A stretch of DNA of 64,000 bases from Ramlibacter algicola (GCF_016641735.1 NZ_JAEDAO010000001.1:2976001-3040000); one strand, 5' to 3'. Shown: positions 1-8,447, counted from the first letter of the stretch. The notes: generated by a model not told the origin, from the letters alone. A program made the numbers and translations.

Positions 1-557
1 CCGCGGATGGCGCGCAGGATCAGCCCCCAGTGCGAGCGCGCCAGCACCACCAGCAGCAGCGTCATGGCGGCCAGCACGGCCAGCGCGAAGTAGTAGAAGC
101 CCAGCTGCGAGCGGATCAGCGGCGTGAGGCCGTTGATGCCCTCCTCGCCCCCCGTGTACTCCCAGAAGATCAGCATCAGCCGCTGCATGATCACGGCGCC
201 GGACAGCATGGCGAGCGCGAAGTAAGGCCCCTTCAGGCGCAGCGTCGGCAGCCCGATCACCAAGGCGAACAGCACTGCCACGACCATGGCTGCCGGCAGG
301 CTCCACCAGCCGCTGGCGCCCAGGCTGGTGTTGAGGAAGCCGGCCGTGTAGGCACCGACGCCGATGAACAGGCTGTGGCCGAAGTTCTCGCGCCCGGTCA
401 GGCCGGACATGAAGTCCCAGCTCACGGCCCAGATGCCGTAGATGGCGCTGACCGTGAGCACGCCGATCAGGTAGTTGCTGCCGAAGACGAGCGGCAGCAG
501 CGCCATCAGCCCGAAGAAGGCGGCGGCGGCGGCGAAGTCGAGCCGGTGGGGCAGCAT
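1..557 (-). CDS. livM: LivM-like branched-chain amino-acid ABC permease (3' part outside window)
   Basis: Inner-membrane permease of a branched-chain amino-acid/amide ABC importer. The minus-strand reading begins with ATG at 557 (MLPHRLDFAAAAAFFG) and runs off the left edge, so about 185 residues are visible. Hydrophobic helices alternate with short loops, and the stretch WDFMSGLTGRENFGHS followed by GVGAYTAGF is typical of LivM. It starts 7 bases after the livH stop, so it belongs to the same operon as livH and the binding protein. The missing ATPase genes (livG, livF) would be expected further left. Substrate cannot be told from this. Confidence 0.85.
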   Translation of the reverse strand, partial: MLPHRLDFAAAAAFFGLMALLPLVFGSNYLIGVLTVSAIYGIWAVSWDFMSGLTGRENFGHSLFIGVGAYTAGFLNTSLGASGWWSLPAAMVVAVLFALVIGLPTLRLKGPYFALAMLSGAVIMQRLMLIFWEYTGGEEGINGLTPLIRSQLGFYYFALAVLAAMTLLLVVLARSHWGLILRAIR

Positions 558-564
558 GGCGCGA

Positions 565-1419
565 TCAGAAGGCAGCACGCCGGCCGAAGATGCCCGCCGG
601 CCGCACCACCAGCATCAGCAGGGTGGCCAGCACCGACACGATCTCGGTCCACGAGGTGGAGATGCCGTAGGCCACGATGGTCTCCGCGTAGCCGAGCATC
701 AGCGCGGCGACGATGCTGCCCGGGATCGATCCGAGGCCGCCGACCACCACGATGGCGAACGCCTTGACGATCGGCAGCAGCCACATCGTCGGCTGCACCG
801 TCAGGAACGGCCCGGCCAGGATGCCCGCCGCGGCAGCCAGGGCCGCCGAGATCGCCATCACGAGCGAGAAGATCCGGTCGCTCGGGATGCCCATGTACTG
901 CGCCGCCTGCGCGTCCTGCGAGATCGCGAGGATCGCCGAGCCGAGCCGCGTGTGCTGGATGAACAGCCACAGCGCCCCGATCAGCACCATGCAGACGCCC
1001 AGCGCCAGCAGCCGAGCGCCGCCGACGTCGACGCCGCCGATGGTGAACTTGGTGTCGACGAAGGCCGGCACGTTGCGGTACTCCGAGCCGAAGGTGAGAA
1101 ACAGCGCCTGCTCGACCACCAGCGCCACCGCCAGCGTGATCATCAGCACGGCCAACTGCGAATGGCGCATCGGCCGCACCAGCACGCGTTCGACCGCCAC
1201 ACCGAACAGCGCCACCACCGCGACCGACGTCAGCGCGGCCACCAGCAGCGGCCACTTGAGCGTGGAGCTCAGGAAGTAGGTGCCGTACGCGCCCAGCGCA
1301 TAGAACGAGCCGTGCGCCAGGTTCAGCACGCGGGCCACGCCGAAGATCAGCGTGAAGCCCACGGCCAGCATCGCGTAGATGGCGCTGCTGACAGCGCCGA
1401 CGATCAGGATCTCGAGCAA
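565..1419 (-). CDS. livH: LivH-like branched-chain amino-acid ABC permease
   Basis: A 284-residue inner-membrane permease with many hydrophobic helices. The N-terminal GFTLIFGVARVLNLAHGSFY segment (residues 21-40) is the LivH hallmark. The reading opens with a TTG codon at 1419, 7 bases after the binding-protein stop; no better ATG lies nearby, so translation is probably coupled to the upstream gene. The product pairs with LivM to form the membrane channel of a branched-chain amino-acid or related amide/aromatic-acid importer. The exact substrate is unknown because this family is broad. Confidence 0.88.
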   Translation of the reverse strand: MLEILIVGAVSSAIYAMLAVGFTLIFGVARVLNLAHGSFYALGAYGTYFLSSTLKWPLLVAALTSVAVVALFGVAVERVLVRPMRHSQLAVLMITLAVALVVEQALFLTFGSEYRNVPAFVDTKFTIGGVDVGGARLLALGVCMVLIGALWLFIQHTRLGSAILAISQDAQAAQYMGIPSDRIFSLVMAISAALAAAAGILAGPFLTVQPTMWLLPIVKAFAIVVVGGLGSIPGSIVAALMLGYAETIVAYGISTSWTEIVSVLATLLMLVVRPAGIFGRRAAF

Positions 1420-1426
1420 GGCGCGC

Positions 1427-2689
1427 TTACTTCTTCAGCCACGCCGGGGGGGTGAAGTCGGCGGTCCGCATCGGCTTCGGATAGATCACTTCGCGCTTGC
1501 AGCCGTCGCGCCACTGGGCCATCAGGAACGACGGGCCCTTGAAGTCGGCGGTGCCCACCTTGACGTCGTGCGTGTCGTCGAACTGGATGATGCCGGGGAT
1601 GCCGACGTAGTTGGTCTTCTCCAGCTCCTTGATCACCGCATTCGCATCCGTGCTGTTGGCGCGCTTCACCGCGTCGGCGTAAATGTAGACGGCGTCGTTG
1701 GCGCCGAACGCGGTGTACACCGGCGCGCGCGAGGTGCGCTTCTGGAACTCGTCGAAGAAGGGAATGGTCCTGGGCGTGAGCGGCGCGCGCACCGCGAAGT
1801 TGGCCGCCAGCTGGCCGATCGACTTGCCGCCGATGCGCTGGCAGAAGTCGCCGTCCATGCTCTTCACGTCGATGCCGCCATAGGGCATGGGAAAGCGCGA
1901 GTCGTACCACTGCTTGGCGAAGATGTCGCTGGAGGCATGCGACAGCACCACCACCAGGTACTGCGCTCCCGAGTCCTTGACTTTGGAGAACAGCGGCGAG
2001 AAGTCGGACGTCTGGGTGTCGAAGAACTCGGTGACGCGGACGTCGGCGCCGGCGTCAGTGGCGCCCTTCTTGAGGATCGGAACGAGGTCCTGCACCCACT
2101 TGGCGTTCTCGCCGACGATGGCGATCTTCGTGATGCCCAGCTCGCCCTTGACGAAGGTGGAGATGAAGCCGGTGAGCTGGCGCGCCTGGTGCGCCGCGTT
2201 GATCGGGCCGACGCGGAAGACGTACTTGTAGTTGTCGTAGTCAGCCTTGACCTTCGCCGTGATCGCCGGCGAAGCGGCTCCCACGCCCAGGTAGATCGTC
2301 TTGGCGCTGGAGATGTGCGGCAGCTGCGCCAGCGTGACGCCGCTGGTGTAGCCGCCCACCAGCACATCCACCTTCTCGTCGGCGGTGAGCTTCTTGATGG
2401 CGCTGATGCCGGTCTCGGGATTCTCGGTCTCGTCGGCAACCACCATCTCGAGCTTGCGACCGAGCACGCCGCCCTTGGCGTTGATGTCGTCGATCGCCAT
2501 CTGCACCGCATCCTGCGTGTCGCGCCCGACCTGCAACTGCATCGCGGTCGGCACGCCGATGCGGATCGGCTTGCCCTGGGCCAGCGCCGGCGGCGCCGAG
2601 AGTGCGAAAGCGGCACACGCCGCGGCCAGGACCAACAGCGGGCGTCGCACGCGGCGGGCCGCTCCGGTTCCAGTGCTGTCCAACTTCAT
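1427..2689 (-). CDS. Periplasmic substrate-binding protein of a Liv-type ABC importer
   Basis: A 420-residue periplasmic binding protein (Peripla_BP_6 type) and first gene of the visible liv operon. It has an arginine-rich N-terminus, a hydrophobic core and a signal-peptidase site near ALA-Q (residues 35-38). The mature part opens with IRIGVPTAMQLQVGRDTQDA and carries AIDDINAKGGVLGRK, a classic feature of LivJ/LivK relatives. An AGGAG Shine-Dalgarno lies just before the ATG at 2689. It captures the ligand for LivH/LivM. Binding proteins of this kind also serve urea, amides and aromatic acids, so the ligand is left open. Confidence 0.87.
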   Translation of the reverse strand: MKLDSTGTGAARRVRRPLLVLAAACAAFALSAPPALAQGKPIRIGVPTAMQLQVGRDTQDAVQMAIDDINAKGGVLGRKLEMVVADETENPETGISAIKKLTADEKVDVLVGGYTSGVTLAQLPHISSAKTIYLGVGAASPAITAKVKADYDNYKYVFRVGPINAAHQARQLTGFISTFVKGELGITKIAIVGENAKWVQDLVPILKKGATDAGADVRVTEFFDTQTSDFSPLFSKVKDSGAQYLVVVLSHASSDIFAKQWYDSRFPMPYGGIDVKSMDGDFCQRIGGKSIGQLAANFAVRAPLTPRTIPFFDEFQKRTSRAPVYTAFGANDAVYIYADAVKRANSTDANAVIKELEKTNYVGIPGIIQFDDTHDVKVGTADFKGPSFLMAQWRDGCKREVIYPKPMRTADFTPPAWLKK

Positions 2690-2887
2690 GGCCTTGTCTC
2701 CTGGTGGGGTGCTGGAGCCGCCTTTTTAAAGGCGACCGTCACGGCCATGGCACAGGGATTGCCCGAGGAGTCGATCGGCGGGGCGGGCGATCAGGGTTTG
2801 GCCGGGATGAATTCTTCAACGCGACAATGAGCATTGCCGTCACTGGCCCTGGCGCCCGCCCGCTTCGATGCCTAGCGCGAGAGGTCC
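2690..2887. other. Intergenic region between liv operon and low-GC island
   Basis: About 200 high-GC bases. The left part holds the leader and the dyad of the liv operon. At 2872-2953 the minus strand reads PPELMRTAGGEASVVTV and then a tail ending in MDLSR before a TAG stop. This looks like the C-terminal tail of a lost host gene cut off where base composition changes, but I cannot name the family. No other feature is seen. Confidence 0.3.
2719..2734. promoter_or_regulatory. Perfect inverted repeat upstream of the liv operon
   Basis: CGCCTTT, TT, AAAGGCG: a perfect 7-base dyad with a 2-base spacer, 30 bases upstream of the binding-protein start and AT-rich at its centre. Its position suits an operator or promoter element of the liv operon. 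No regulator is encoded next to it, so the role is inference. Confidence 0.3.
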
Positions 2888-3616
2888 ATGAACCCGCACG
2901 GCACCGTGACGACCGAGGCCTCCCCGCCGGCCGTGCGCATCAGCTCGGGCGGGATGAAAATGCTGATCGCAGCATTCGGCGCAATAGCTCTGCTCCCCCT
3001 TCTAAATTTTTCTGTGCTTGCGTGGAACAGCCTTACTCTCGATATGCGCGCATATGCGGAGCCCGTGGTTCTCGGCCAGATGGGAGACTTCTTTGGCGGG
3101 CACACGGCAGCATTTTCCGGACTGTTGTCAGTTGCTCTGGTCCTGTACTTCCAGCGCGCCCAGCTTGAAGCAACGCAGAGATCATCAGACCTACAGTCGA
3201 TCCTCACCATCTACCAGCACTACGGCCAAACCTGCGGCGTCGGACGTGACTTCGAAGACATCTTGAAATCTGTCGCTGAAGGGCACAGGCGATGGAGCAT
3301 TCGTGAGTCATTCAGCTTGATAGACGCTCGTTCTGCCCTCGAAAAGCATCGACAAAACCAAGTGAAAGCTGAATTCCAGGATCTCGTACAACGCTGTGCG
3401 CGAATCGATCTGGACGTAGAAAGCTACAGAAATATCGCCCGAAATGCAGGATCGTTGCTGCTCGACAAACGGCTGGACTCTGCAAAGAGGCAAGCGATTT
3501 GGCAGCTCTATGAACTACTCAGAGAGGCCCCGGTACAGTTGCTCGCGCAGTCCGGAACGCTACATGAGCGATTCCGAGCTGAACGCCTGCGCTTCGCAGC
3601 AGAACACGCACACTGA
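2888..3616 (+). CDS. Two-helix membrane protein resembling AbiC-type abortive-infection proteins
   Basis: 242 residues, no confident family assignment. There are two membrane spans: residues 25-47 and 63-86. The second follows a GDFFGG motif (residues 66-71) and runs straight into a soluble helical stretch starting YFQRAQLEATQRSS. The order (helix, short outside loop with GDFFGG, helix, coiled-coil-like arm, long helical cytosolic domain) is what I know from putative phage abortive-infection proteins of the putAbiC kind. That is a resemblance, not an alignment. AGAGG sits just before the ATG at 2888. A second ATG at 2954 coincides with the point where GC drops, so the true start may be there. 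Convergent with the ATPase gene, 19 bases apart. Confidence 0.6.
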   Translation: MNPHGTVTTEASPPAVRISSGGMKMLIAAFGAIALLPLLNFSVLAWNSLTLDMRAYAEPVVLGQMGDFFGGHTAAFSGLLSVALVLYFQRAQLEATQRSSDLQSILTIYQHYGQTCGVGRDFEDILKSVAEGHRRWSIRESFSLIDARSALEKHRQNQVKAEFQDLVQRCARIDLDVESYRNIARNAGSLLLDKRLDSAKRQAIWQLYELLREAPVQLLAQSGTLHERFRAERLRFAAEHAH

Positions 3617-3635
3617 CCAGCTCTAACGGTAGAAG

Positions 3636-5981
3636 TCAGAACAGAGAGCGCGACGGATTCTTCGTTTGGATTCCTAGGGCGGGCACAAACGCTGGATTAA
3701 TGCAGTACTGAATGTCCGCCCCCTTCCTCCTGCGCACACCAGCCAGGATTTTCATCTCATAGTTCACGTCGTAGATGTAAGTCGACTTGTCGGCGTCTTG
3801 GAGAATTCCAAGAAATCCATACCAGAGCAACATTTCGATCACTCGCTCGCGCGAAGCTTCAGCGATTCCCGCGTCATTCAATGCGCCGAGTAGATCTGAC
3901 TCCCCAAAGAGACTCGGATATCCAATGAAAGAGTAGATGACATTCTCCGCCTGTGGATCGATGTCATGCATCTCATATTGCAAGTCCGAGATCAGGTCAT
4001 TGGAGTAGTTCTTGAGGCCCTTTTCAAGGTCGCTCTCTTGGATGCGCTCATGGCCCAAGTTGCACGCGGAACTCTTGCAGTACGAAACCAAGTCAATCAG
4101 GAATCGAGGCCGCATTAGGCAGCGCTCGATCAGGTATTGAGAGGTTTCCTCGCCACGATAGTGACTTACCGCGATCCTTGACCAAACCTCGTCAAAGGAA
4201 CTGTTCTCATTAAGCTTGCCCGCAGCAACGATACGAAGCCGCAGCAACTCGCGAAGTAGGTCAGCGTCAGTCCAGTCCACCTTAACAGCCGCCTCTTTGC
4301 CCTTGTCGGACGTCGACCGGACCAAGAGTTCGTACACATCGTTCCTCAAGAACAATATCGAGTGCGCGTGCACCTGCTGTCGGGACAAGCGCTGCTGCAG
4401 CTTTCTGCAAGCATCAACAAGACATCGAACGATCGTCAGATCAGTCTTGTCCAGCCCGTCTGTACTCCATCCTTTGTCCAGATTATCGAAGAGGACCCAA
4501 ACTTCTTCTTTGTGCTGAAGGTACTCAAGAATCTTCGCGGCCAACTTCCCCACAGCGCTGCGATAGATCGTCTCCGTTACTTCTTCTTCACTTAGTGTGA
4601 CGTCGACCTTGCCCTCCAGACGAGGGTTGTACGCATCAACGAGCCTATTCACCAGGGAGGCCACACGATCCGCGAAGCTTCCAGCCAACGAAATCCCGGC
4701 CTCCGATATCAGAGCTTCCAGCTCGCGATACGGTTCGAAGAGATGATGGTCTCGGAGATGACGATCTCTGTCCGTACTCAGAACGTGTGCCGCTATCTCT
4801 ACGAGAAGAACGTACTCCCAGAACGCCATAATGGTGTGCTCACGCGCGCCCTCAGTGAGAGATGACAGCACCGCTTGCTTGAGCTTGATCAGCTGGGAGG
4901 TCTCAGGCTTAAGGTCGATGACGATGTCGTTCTTCCTCTTCGCCAGCACCTCGATCAGCTGAAAAAATAGTGCGGACTTCCCCGAGCCCTTTCGACCGAC
5001 GACAACATGCGCCTCGCCGCGAAGAGCCTGGTTGAAGGCATCGATTGGGAGGTAGTACTCCGTTAACGCAGATGCCTCGTTTTCCGCAGCATTTGCTCCC
5101 AAGGACAGGGATGCGAGGAAGTTTTTAGTGTGCGAGGGCTCCTTCTGCCTTGTGGCTTGTATCGCAGCCATGACATTGGAAACAAAGGCTGCAACGGCCT
5201 TCCGAAGCTCGTCGCTGTTCGGACACGGTTGCACGATGTCTCGATAGTCGAGTGGGACTGGTTGTTCGATGGCATCTTGCAGGATTGCAAGAGGCTTCTT
5301 CATGCCAGAAGCTAGGCCGGCCACAAATGCCGCTCGCATGTTGTGGAGCGAGTGATCCGCTAACGTCCTACTCAGCAACGGAACAAGGACCCCATACGAC
5401 TGAGCGACTTGCTCGATCGCCTCCCAGGACGACAGCCGCGGCCGCTCCTGCGGATCGAAGGTACGTGTGGACATCCTTGCCCGTTCGAGCCGCGAGCGAA
5501 TCCCAATGATGTAATCCGTCTTGTGCTTAGGCTCGATGGCATAGATCGGAGCACTGAGGTTCAGCGCGGGCGCGATGAGGAGCGGACGGGCTACCTCGGA
5601 ATTCGCCTGGATCGTCTTCTGCAGGGTCTCAGCATTTTCGTACTCAGTGAAACCGATCGTGTCGAAGAGTCCGATCTCCTGCAGCTTCAGTGGCCCCTCG
5701 TCGATAGCGCGGTTCTTGACTAGCAAGATTGGCTTGCCGCATCCAATCGCATATCCGATCTCGAAACTCACATTGAAGTTTGCGATCGAAATGTCCGCAA
5801 TAAACAGGTCGCTGTCCTCAATAGAGTTTAGTACCTGATTGCGAATGAAGTTCCCTGCGACTTCTAGCTCTTGCCACGGTGTGACTTTGAGCGAGGCAGA
5901 GCGTAGTCTTGCGCTCGCAGCTACGATCACATCGCCTATTTGCACGGGCCGCCCTGTGTAAGCGAAGAAAAACTTCCGCAT
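3636..5981 (-). CDS. Tandem TIR/deoxyribosyltransferase-like domains fused to a P-loop ATPase
   Basis: 781 residues. Residues 1-135 form a Rossmann-like nucleotide-hydrolase domain with SDLFIADISIANFNVSFEIG (57-76), the pattern of nucleoside 2-deoxyribosyltransferase/TIR-like enzymes; E74 is the expected catalytic acid. Residues 145-275 look like a second, degenerate copy in which the matching block reads NMRAAFVAGLASGMKKPLAI without that Glu. Then comes a P-loop ATPase with Walker A GRKGSGKS (329-336), Walker B VWVLFDNLD (494-502) and SILFLRNDVYELL (541-553), like the Sll1717-type family. The last 110 residues may be winged-helix. GGGGAGG precedes the ATG. It lies 24 bases downstream of the aminotransferase gene on the same strand but has far lower GC, so it is probably acquired. 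A defence role (NAD+ or nucleotide depletion) is inference. Confidence 0.7.
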   Translation of the reverse strand: MRKFFFAYTGRPVQIGDVIVAASARLRSASLKVTPWQELEVAGNFIRNQVLNSIEDSDLFIADISIANFNVSFEIGYAIGCGKPILLVKNRAIDEGPLKLQEIGLFDTIGFTEYENAETLQKTIQANSEVARPLLIAPALNLSAPIYAIEPKHKTDYIIGIRSRLERARMSTRTFDPQERPRLSSWEAIEQVAQSYGVLVPLLSRTLADHSLHNMRAAFVAGLASGMKKPLAILQDAIEQPVPLDYRDIVQPCPNSDELRKAVAAFVSNVMAAIQATRQKEPSHTKNFLASLSLGANAAENEASALTEYYLPIDAFNQALRGEAHVVVGRKGSGKSALFFQLIEVLAKRKNDIVIDLKPETSQLIKLKQAVLSSLTEGAREHTIMAFWEYVLLVEIAAHVLSTDRDRHLRDHHLFEPYRELEALISEAGISLAGSFADRVASLVNRLVDAYNPRLEGKVDVTLSEEEVTETIYRSAVGKLAAKILEYLQHKEEVWVLFDNLDKGWSTDGLDKTDLTIVRCLVDACRKLQQRLSRQQVHAHSILFLRNDVYELLVRSTSDKGKEAAVKVDWTDADLLRELLRLRIVAAGKLNENSSFDEVWSRIAVSHYRGEETSQYLIERCLMRPRFLIDLVSYCKSSACNLGHERIQESDLEKGLKNYSNDLISDLQYEMHDIDPQAENVIYSFIGYPSLFGESDLLGALNDAGIAEASRERVIEMLLWYGFLGILQDADKSTYIYDVNYEMKILAGVRRRKGADIQYCINPAFVPALGIQTKNPSRSLF

Positions 5982-6005
5982 AGCTACCTCCCCTGATTGG
6001 CGAGC

Positions 6006-7205
6006 TCAGATCGCACGCGCTAGTCGCACGATTCCTTCCTCAATCTTCCCAACATCCGCCGTCGCAAACGACAGCCGAAAGGCTGATCGATCCGGATCCT
6101 TGGCAAAAAACGGCGCCCCCGGCACAAACGCCACCCCGTTCTCGATCGCCCGTTTGGCGAACTCCCCCGCATCCGAGATCTTCCCGCCGACCCCTCTCAG
6201 GCGCGCCCAGAAGAACAACCCGCCCTGCGGCTGCGTGAAGGTGACCGCGTCGCCCAGTTCGCGAGACAACGCCTCGCCCATCGCCGCAGCCCGCTCCGCA
6301 TAGACCTTGCGGACATTGGCCAACGTCGAAGGCATCCGCCCCGACTTCAAATACTGCGCCGCCGTCGCCTGCGCGAACGTGCTGGTGTGCGCGTCGCTGA
6401 ACTGCTTGCACATCGTCGCCTTGGCCAGCAACTCGGGCGGCGCCACCAGCCAGCCCACGCGCAGGCCGGGCGACAGCACCTTGCTCAGGCTGCCGCAGTG
6501 CGCCAGGTACTCGCGCGAGCCGGGCACGTCCTTCGACAGCGCCAGCAGCGATGGCGGCGGCGGCTCCTGGGTGAAGTACAGGTCGCCATAGGGATCGTCC
6601 TCGACGATCAAGGTCTGGTACTTCACGGCCAGTTCCAGCACGCGCTTGCGCCGCTCCAGCGACAGCAGCGCGCCGCTCGGGTTGCCGAAGGTGGGGATCA
6701 GGTAGACGAACCTGGGCTTGTGCTCGCGGATCATGGCCTCGAGCCGGTCCACGTCCACGCCGTGCGCGTCGATCGGGCACGACTGCACGTCGGCGCCGTA
6801 CAGGCGGAAGCACTGGATCGTGGCCAGGAAGGTCGGGCCTTCGACGATCACCTTGTCGCCCTCGCCCACCAGTGTCTTGCCCAGCAGGTCCAGCGCCTGC
6901 TGGCTGCCGGTGGTGACGATCAGCTGCTGCGGCTCCAGGCCGTCGACGCCCTTGCTGCGCTCGAACGCGGCCAGTTGCGTGCGCAGCGGCTCGTAGCCTT
7001 CGGTGGCGCCGTACTGCAGCGCGCCGCCGGGCTCCTCGGCCAGCGCCTTCTGGCTCGCTTCGCGCAGCCCTTCGACGTCGAACATCGCGCTGTCGGGGAA
7101 GCCGCCGGCGAAGCTGATGATGCCGGGCTTGCCCAGCAGCTTGAACAGCTCACGGATGGCACTGGTTTCGACGTTGTCGAGGCGGGGGGCGAAGGTCAGG
7201 GGCAT
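6006..7205 (-). CDS. PLP-dependent class I/II aminotransferase (2-aminoadipate/LysN-MocR-like)
   Basis: A 399-residue cytosolic aminotransferase of fold type I. The PLP lysine is K242 in GSLSKVLSPGLRVGW. The cofactor-binding D-P-Y is at 204-206 (VEDDPYGDLY), and N175-P-S-G lies in PTFGNPSGAL. The family includes 2-aminoadipate, valine-pyruvate and aromatic aminotransferases; the sequence does not single one out. The start is set at 7205 (MPLTFAPRLDNVETSAIREL) because that matches the family N-terminus, although the frame stays open further upstream. The ATPase gene follows 24 bases after its stop, which marks the right edge of the low-GC island. Confidence 0.85.
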   Translation of the reverse strand: MPLTFAPRLDNVETSAIRELFKLLGKPGIISFAGGFPDSAMFDVEGLREASQKALAEEPGGALQYGATEGYEPLRTQLAAFERSKGVDGLEPQQLIVTTGSQQALDLLGKTLVGEGDKVIVEGPTFLATIQCFRLYGADVQSCPIDAHGVDVDRLEAMIREHKPRFVYLIPTFGNPSGALLSLERRKRVLELAVKYQTLIVEDDPYGDLYFTQEPPPPSLLALSKDVPGSREYLAHCGSLSKVLSPGLRVGWLVAPPELLAKATMCKQFSDAHTSTFAQATAAQYLKSGRMPSTLANVRKVYAERAAAMGEALSRELGDAVTFTQPQGGLFFWARLRGVGGKISDAGEFAKRAIENGVAFVPGAPFFAKDPDRSAFRLSFATADVGKIEEGIVRLARAI

Positions 7206-7338
7206 GACAGGGTCTGGATACGTTTGGGTGCCATTGTGGCCGCACGCCGGGTTGCCCTTCCAGCGGGGCACCCCCACCTGCCCTCCCTGTCGCCGCCTTC
7301 GCACATGGGGCGGCCCGATCATTGCTTGCAAGGACCTG

Positions 7339-8439
7339 ATGCCGCCGAACCTCCACCACCTCATTCGCGAAGCCACGCGCCTCACCCGCGTTGGTGATCT
7401 CACCGGCGCCACACGCGCCATTCAGCAAGCGCTCGGAAACGGCGCCACGCCGGCCAACGACGTGATCGACGTCGAGGCCCGGGAGGTGCGCGACCTGGCG
7501 CTTCCGGGGAGGGACGCGGTGGATTCCCGCCTTCGCGGGAATGACGAAAGGGGCGGGAACGACGGAGAAGGCGCGAATGACGCGACCGCGCGGCCGCCCA
7601 CCCCCGAGGCCTTCATCGCGGGCCGGTTCGGCGGCCCCGACCTGCTCGGCCGGGACTACAAGCTCTACATCCCGCCCGATGCCGCGCACCAGCCTCGCCC
7701 GTTGGTGCTGATGCTGCACGGGTGCACGCAGGACCCCGACGACTTCGCCCGCGGCACCCGCATGAACGAGCTCGCGCGCGAGGAAGGTGCGTTCGTGCTC
7801 TACCCCGCGCAGGCGCAGCGGGCGAATGCGCAGCGCTGCTGGAACTGGTTCAAGCACAGCCACCAGGCGCGCGGCCGCGGCGAGGTGCAGTTGCTGGCCG
7901 ACATGGTGCGCGACGTGATCGCCTCGCATGCCATCGATGCGTCACGCGTCTATGTGGCGGGGCTGTCGGCTGGCGGTGCGATGGCGGCGAATCTCGTCGC
8001 TGCGTTCCCCGAGTTGTTCGCAGCAGTGGGGGTGCATTCCGGCTTGCCGGCCGGGGCGGCGCAGGATCTGCAGTCGGGGTTGGCTGCGATGAAGCAAGGG
8101 CCGAGGAACGCAGGGACCGTGCTCGCCGTGCCGGCGATCGTGTTCCATGGCGATGCCGACAACGTCGTGCATCCGGCGAATGGCGATGCGGTGATCAAAG
8201 CCGCGTCAGGCAGCGACGCGCTGGTGGCGACGGAGACGGGGACGACGAAAGGACGGCGGTTCACGCGTCGCCTGCATGCGGATCGGGATGGCGGTCGCGT
8301 GCGCGCCGAGCACTGGGTGGTGCATGGCGCAGGGCATGCCTGGTCGGGCGGGAGTGCAAGAGGAAGCTACGCCGACGCGATCGGGCCGGATGCGAGTGCG
8401 GAGATGCTGCGCTTCTTTCGGGAGCATGCGCGGGGGTGA
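7339..8439 (+). CDS. PHB-depolymerase-family esterase with an in-frame repeat insertion
   Basis: A 366-residue alpha/beta-hydrolase of the extracellular short-chain polyhydroxyalkanoate depolymerase/feruloyl esterase type. The oxyanion region LMLHGCTQDPDDFARG starts near residue 124, the nucleophile is S210 in GLSAG, a later FHGDADNVV supplies the Asp, and GAGHAWSGG near the C-terminus supplies the His. An N-terminal helical stretch (1-34) precedes a linker that contains VDSRLRGND (61-69), which is a family-A palindromic repeat translated in frame. No signal peptide is evident, so it may act on intracellular substrates or be exported another way. ATG at 7339, with AAGGA just upstream. Confidence 0.82.
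   Translation: MPPNLHHLIREATRLTRVGDLTGATRAIQQALGNGATPANDVIDVEAREVRDLALPGRDAVDSRLRGNDERGGNDGEGANDATARPPTPEAFIAGRFGGPDLLGRDYKLYIPPDAAHQPRPLVLMLHGCTQDPDDFARGTRMNELAREEGAFVLYPAQAQRANAQRCWNWFKHSHQARGRGEVQLLADMVRDVIASHAIDASRVYVAGLSAGGAMAANLVAAFPELFAAVGVHSGLPAGAAQDLQSGLAAMKQGPRNAGTVLAVPAIVFHGDADNVVHPANGDAVIKAASGSDALVATETGTTKGRRFTRRLHADRDGGRVRAEHWVVHGAGHAWSGGSARGSYADAIGPDASAEMLRFFREHARG
7516..7551. repeat. Family-A palindromic repeat inside the esterase gene
   Basis: GGATTCCCGCCTTCGCGGGA followed by ATGACGAAAGG. The same unit occurs in many intergenic places in the window; here it is read in frame as VDSRLRGNDE, in the linker between the N-terminal helix and the catalytic domain. Confidence 0.9.
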
Positions 8440-8447
8440 CAGCCCTT

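Noticed and set aside
3614..3645. Terminator between the two convergent island genes
   Set aside because: Only a 5-base CTGAC/GTCAG pairing with a 17-base loop; too weak to call.
2940..6030. Short similarity between CGAGCTGATGCGCACG (left, inverted) and CGAGCTCAGATCGCACG (right) as attachment repeats of the island
   Set aside because: Imperfect, inverted and gapped; likely chance. No integrase or tRNA at either edge.
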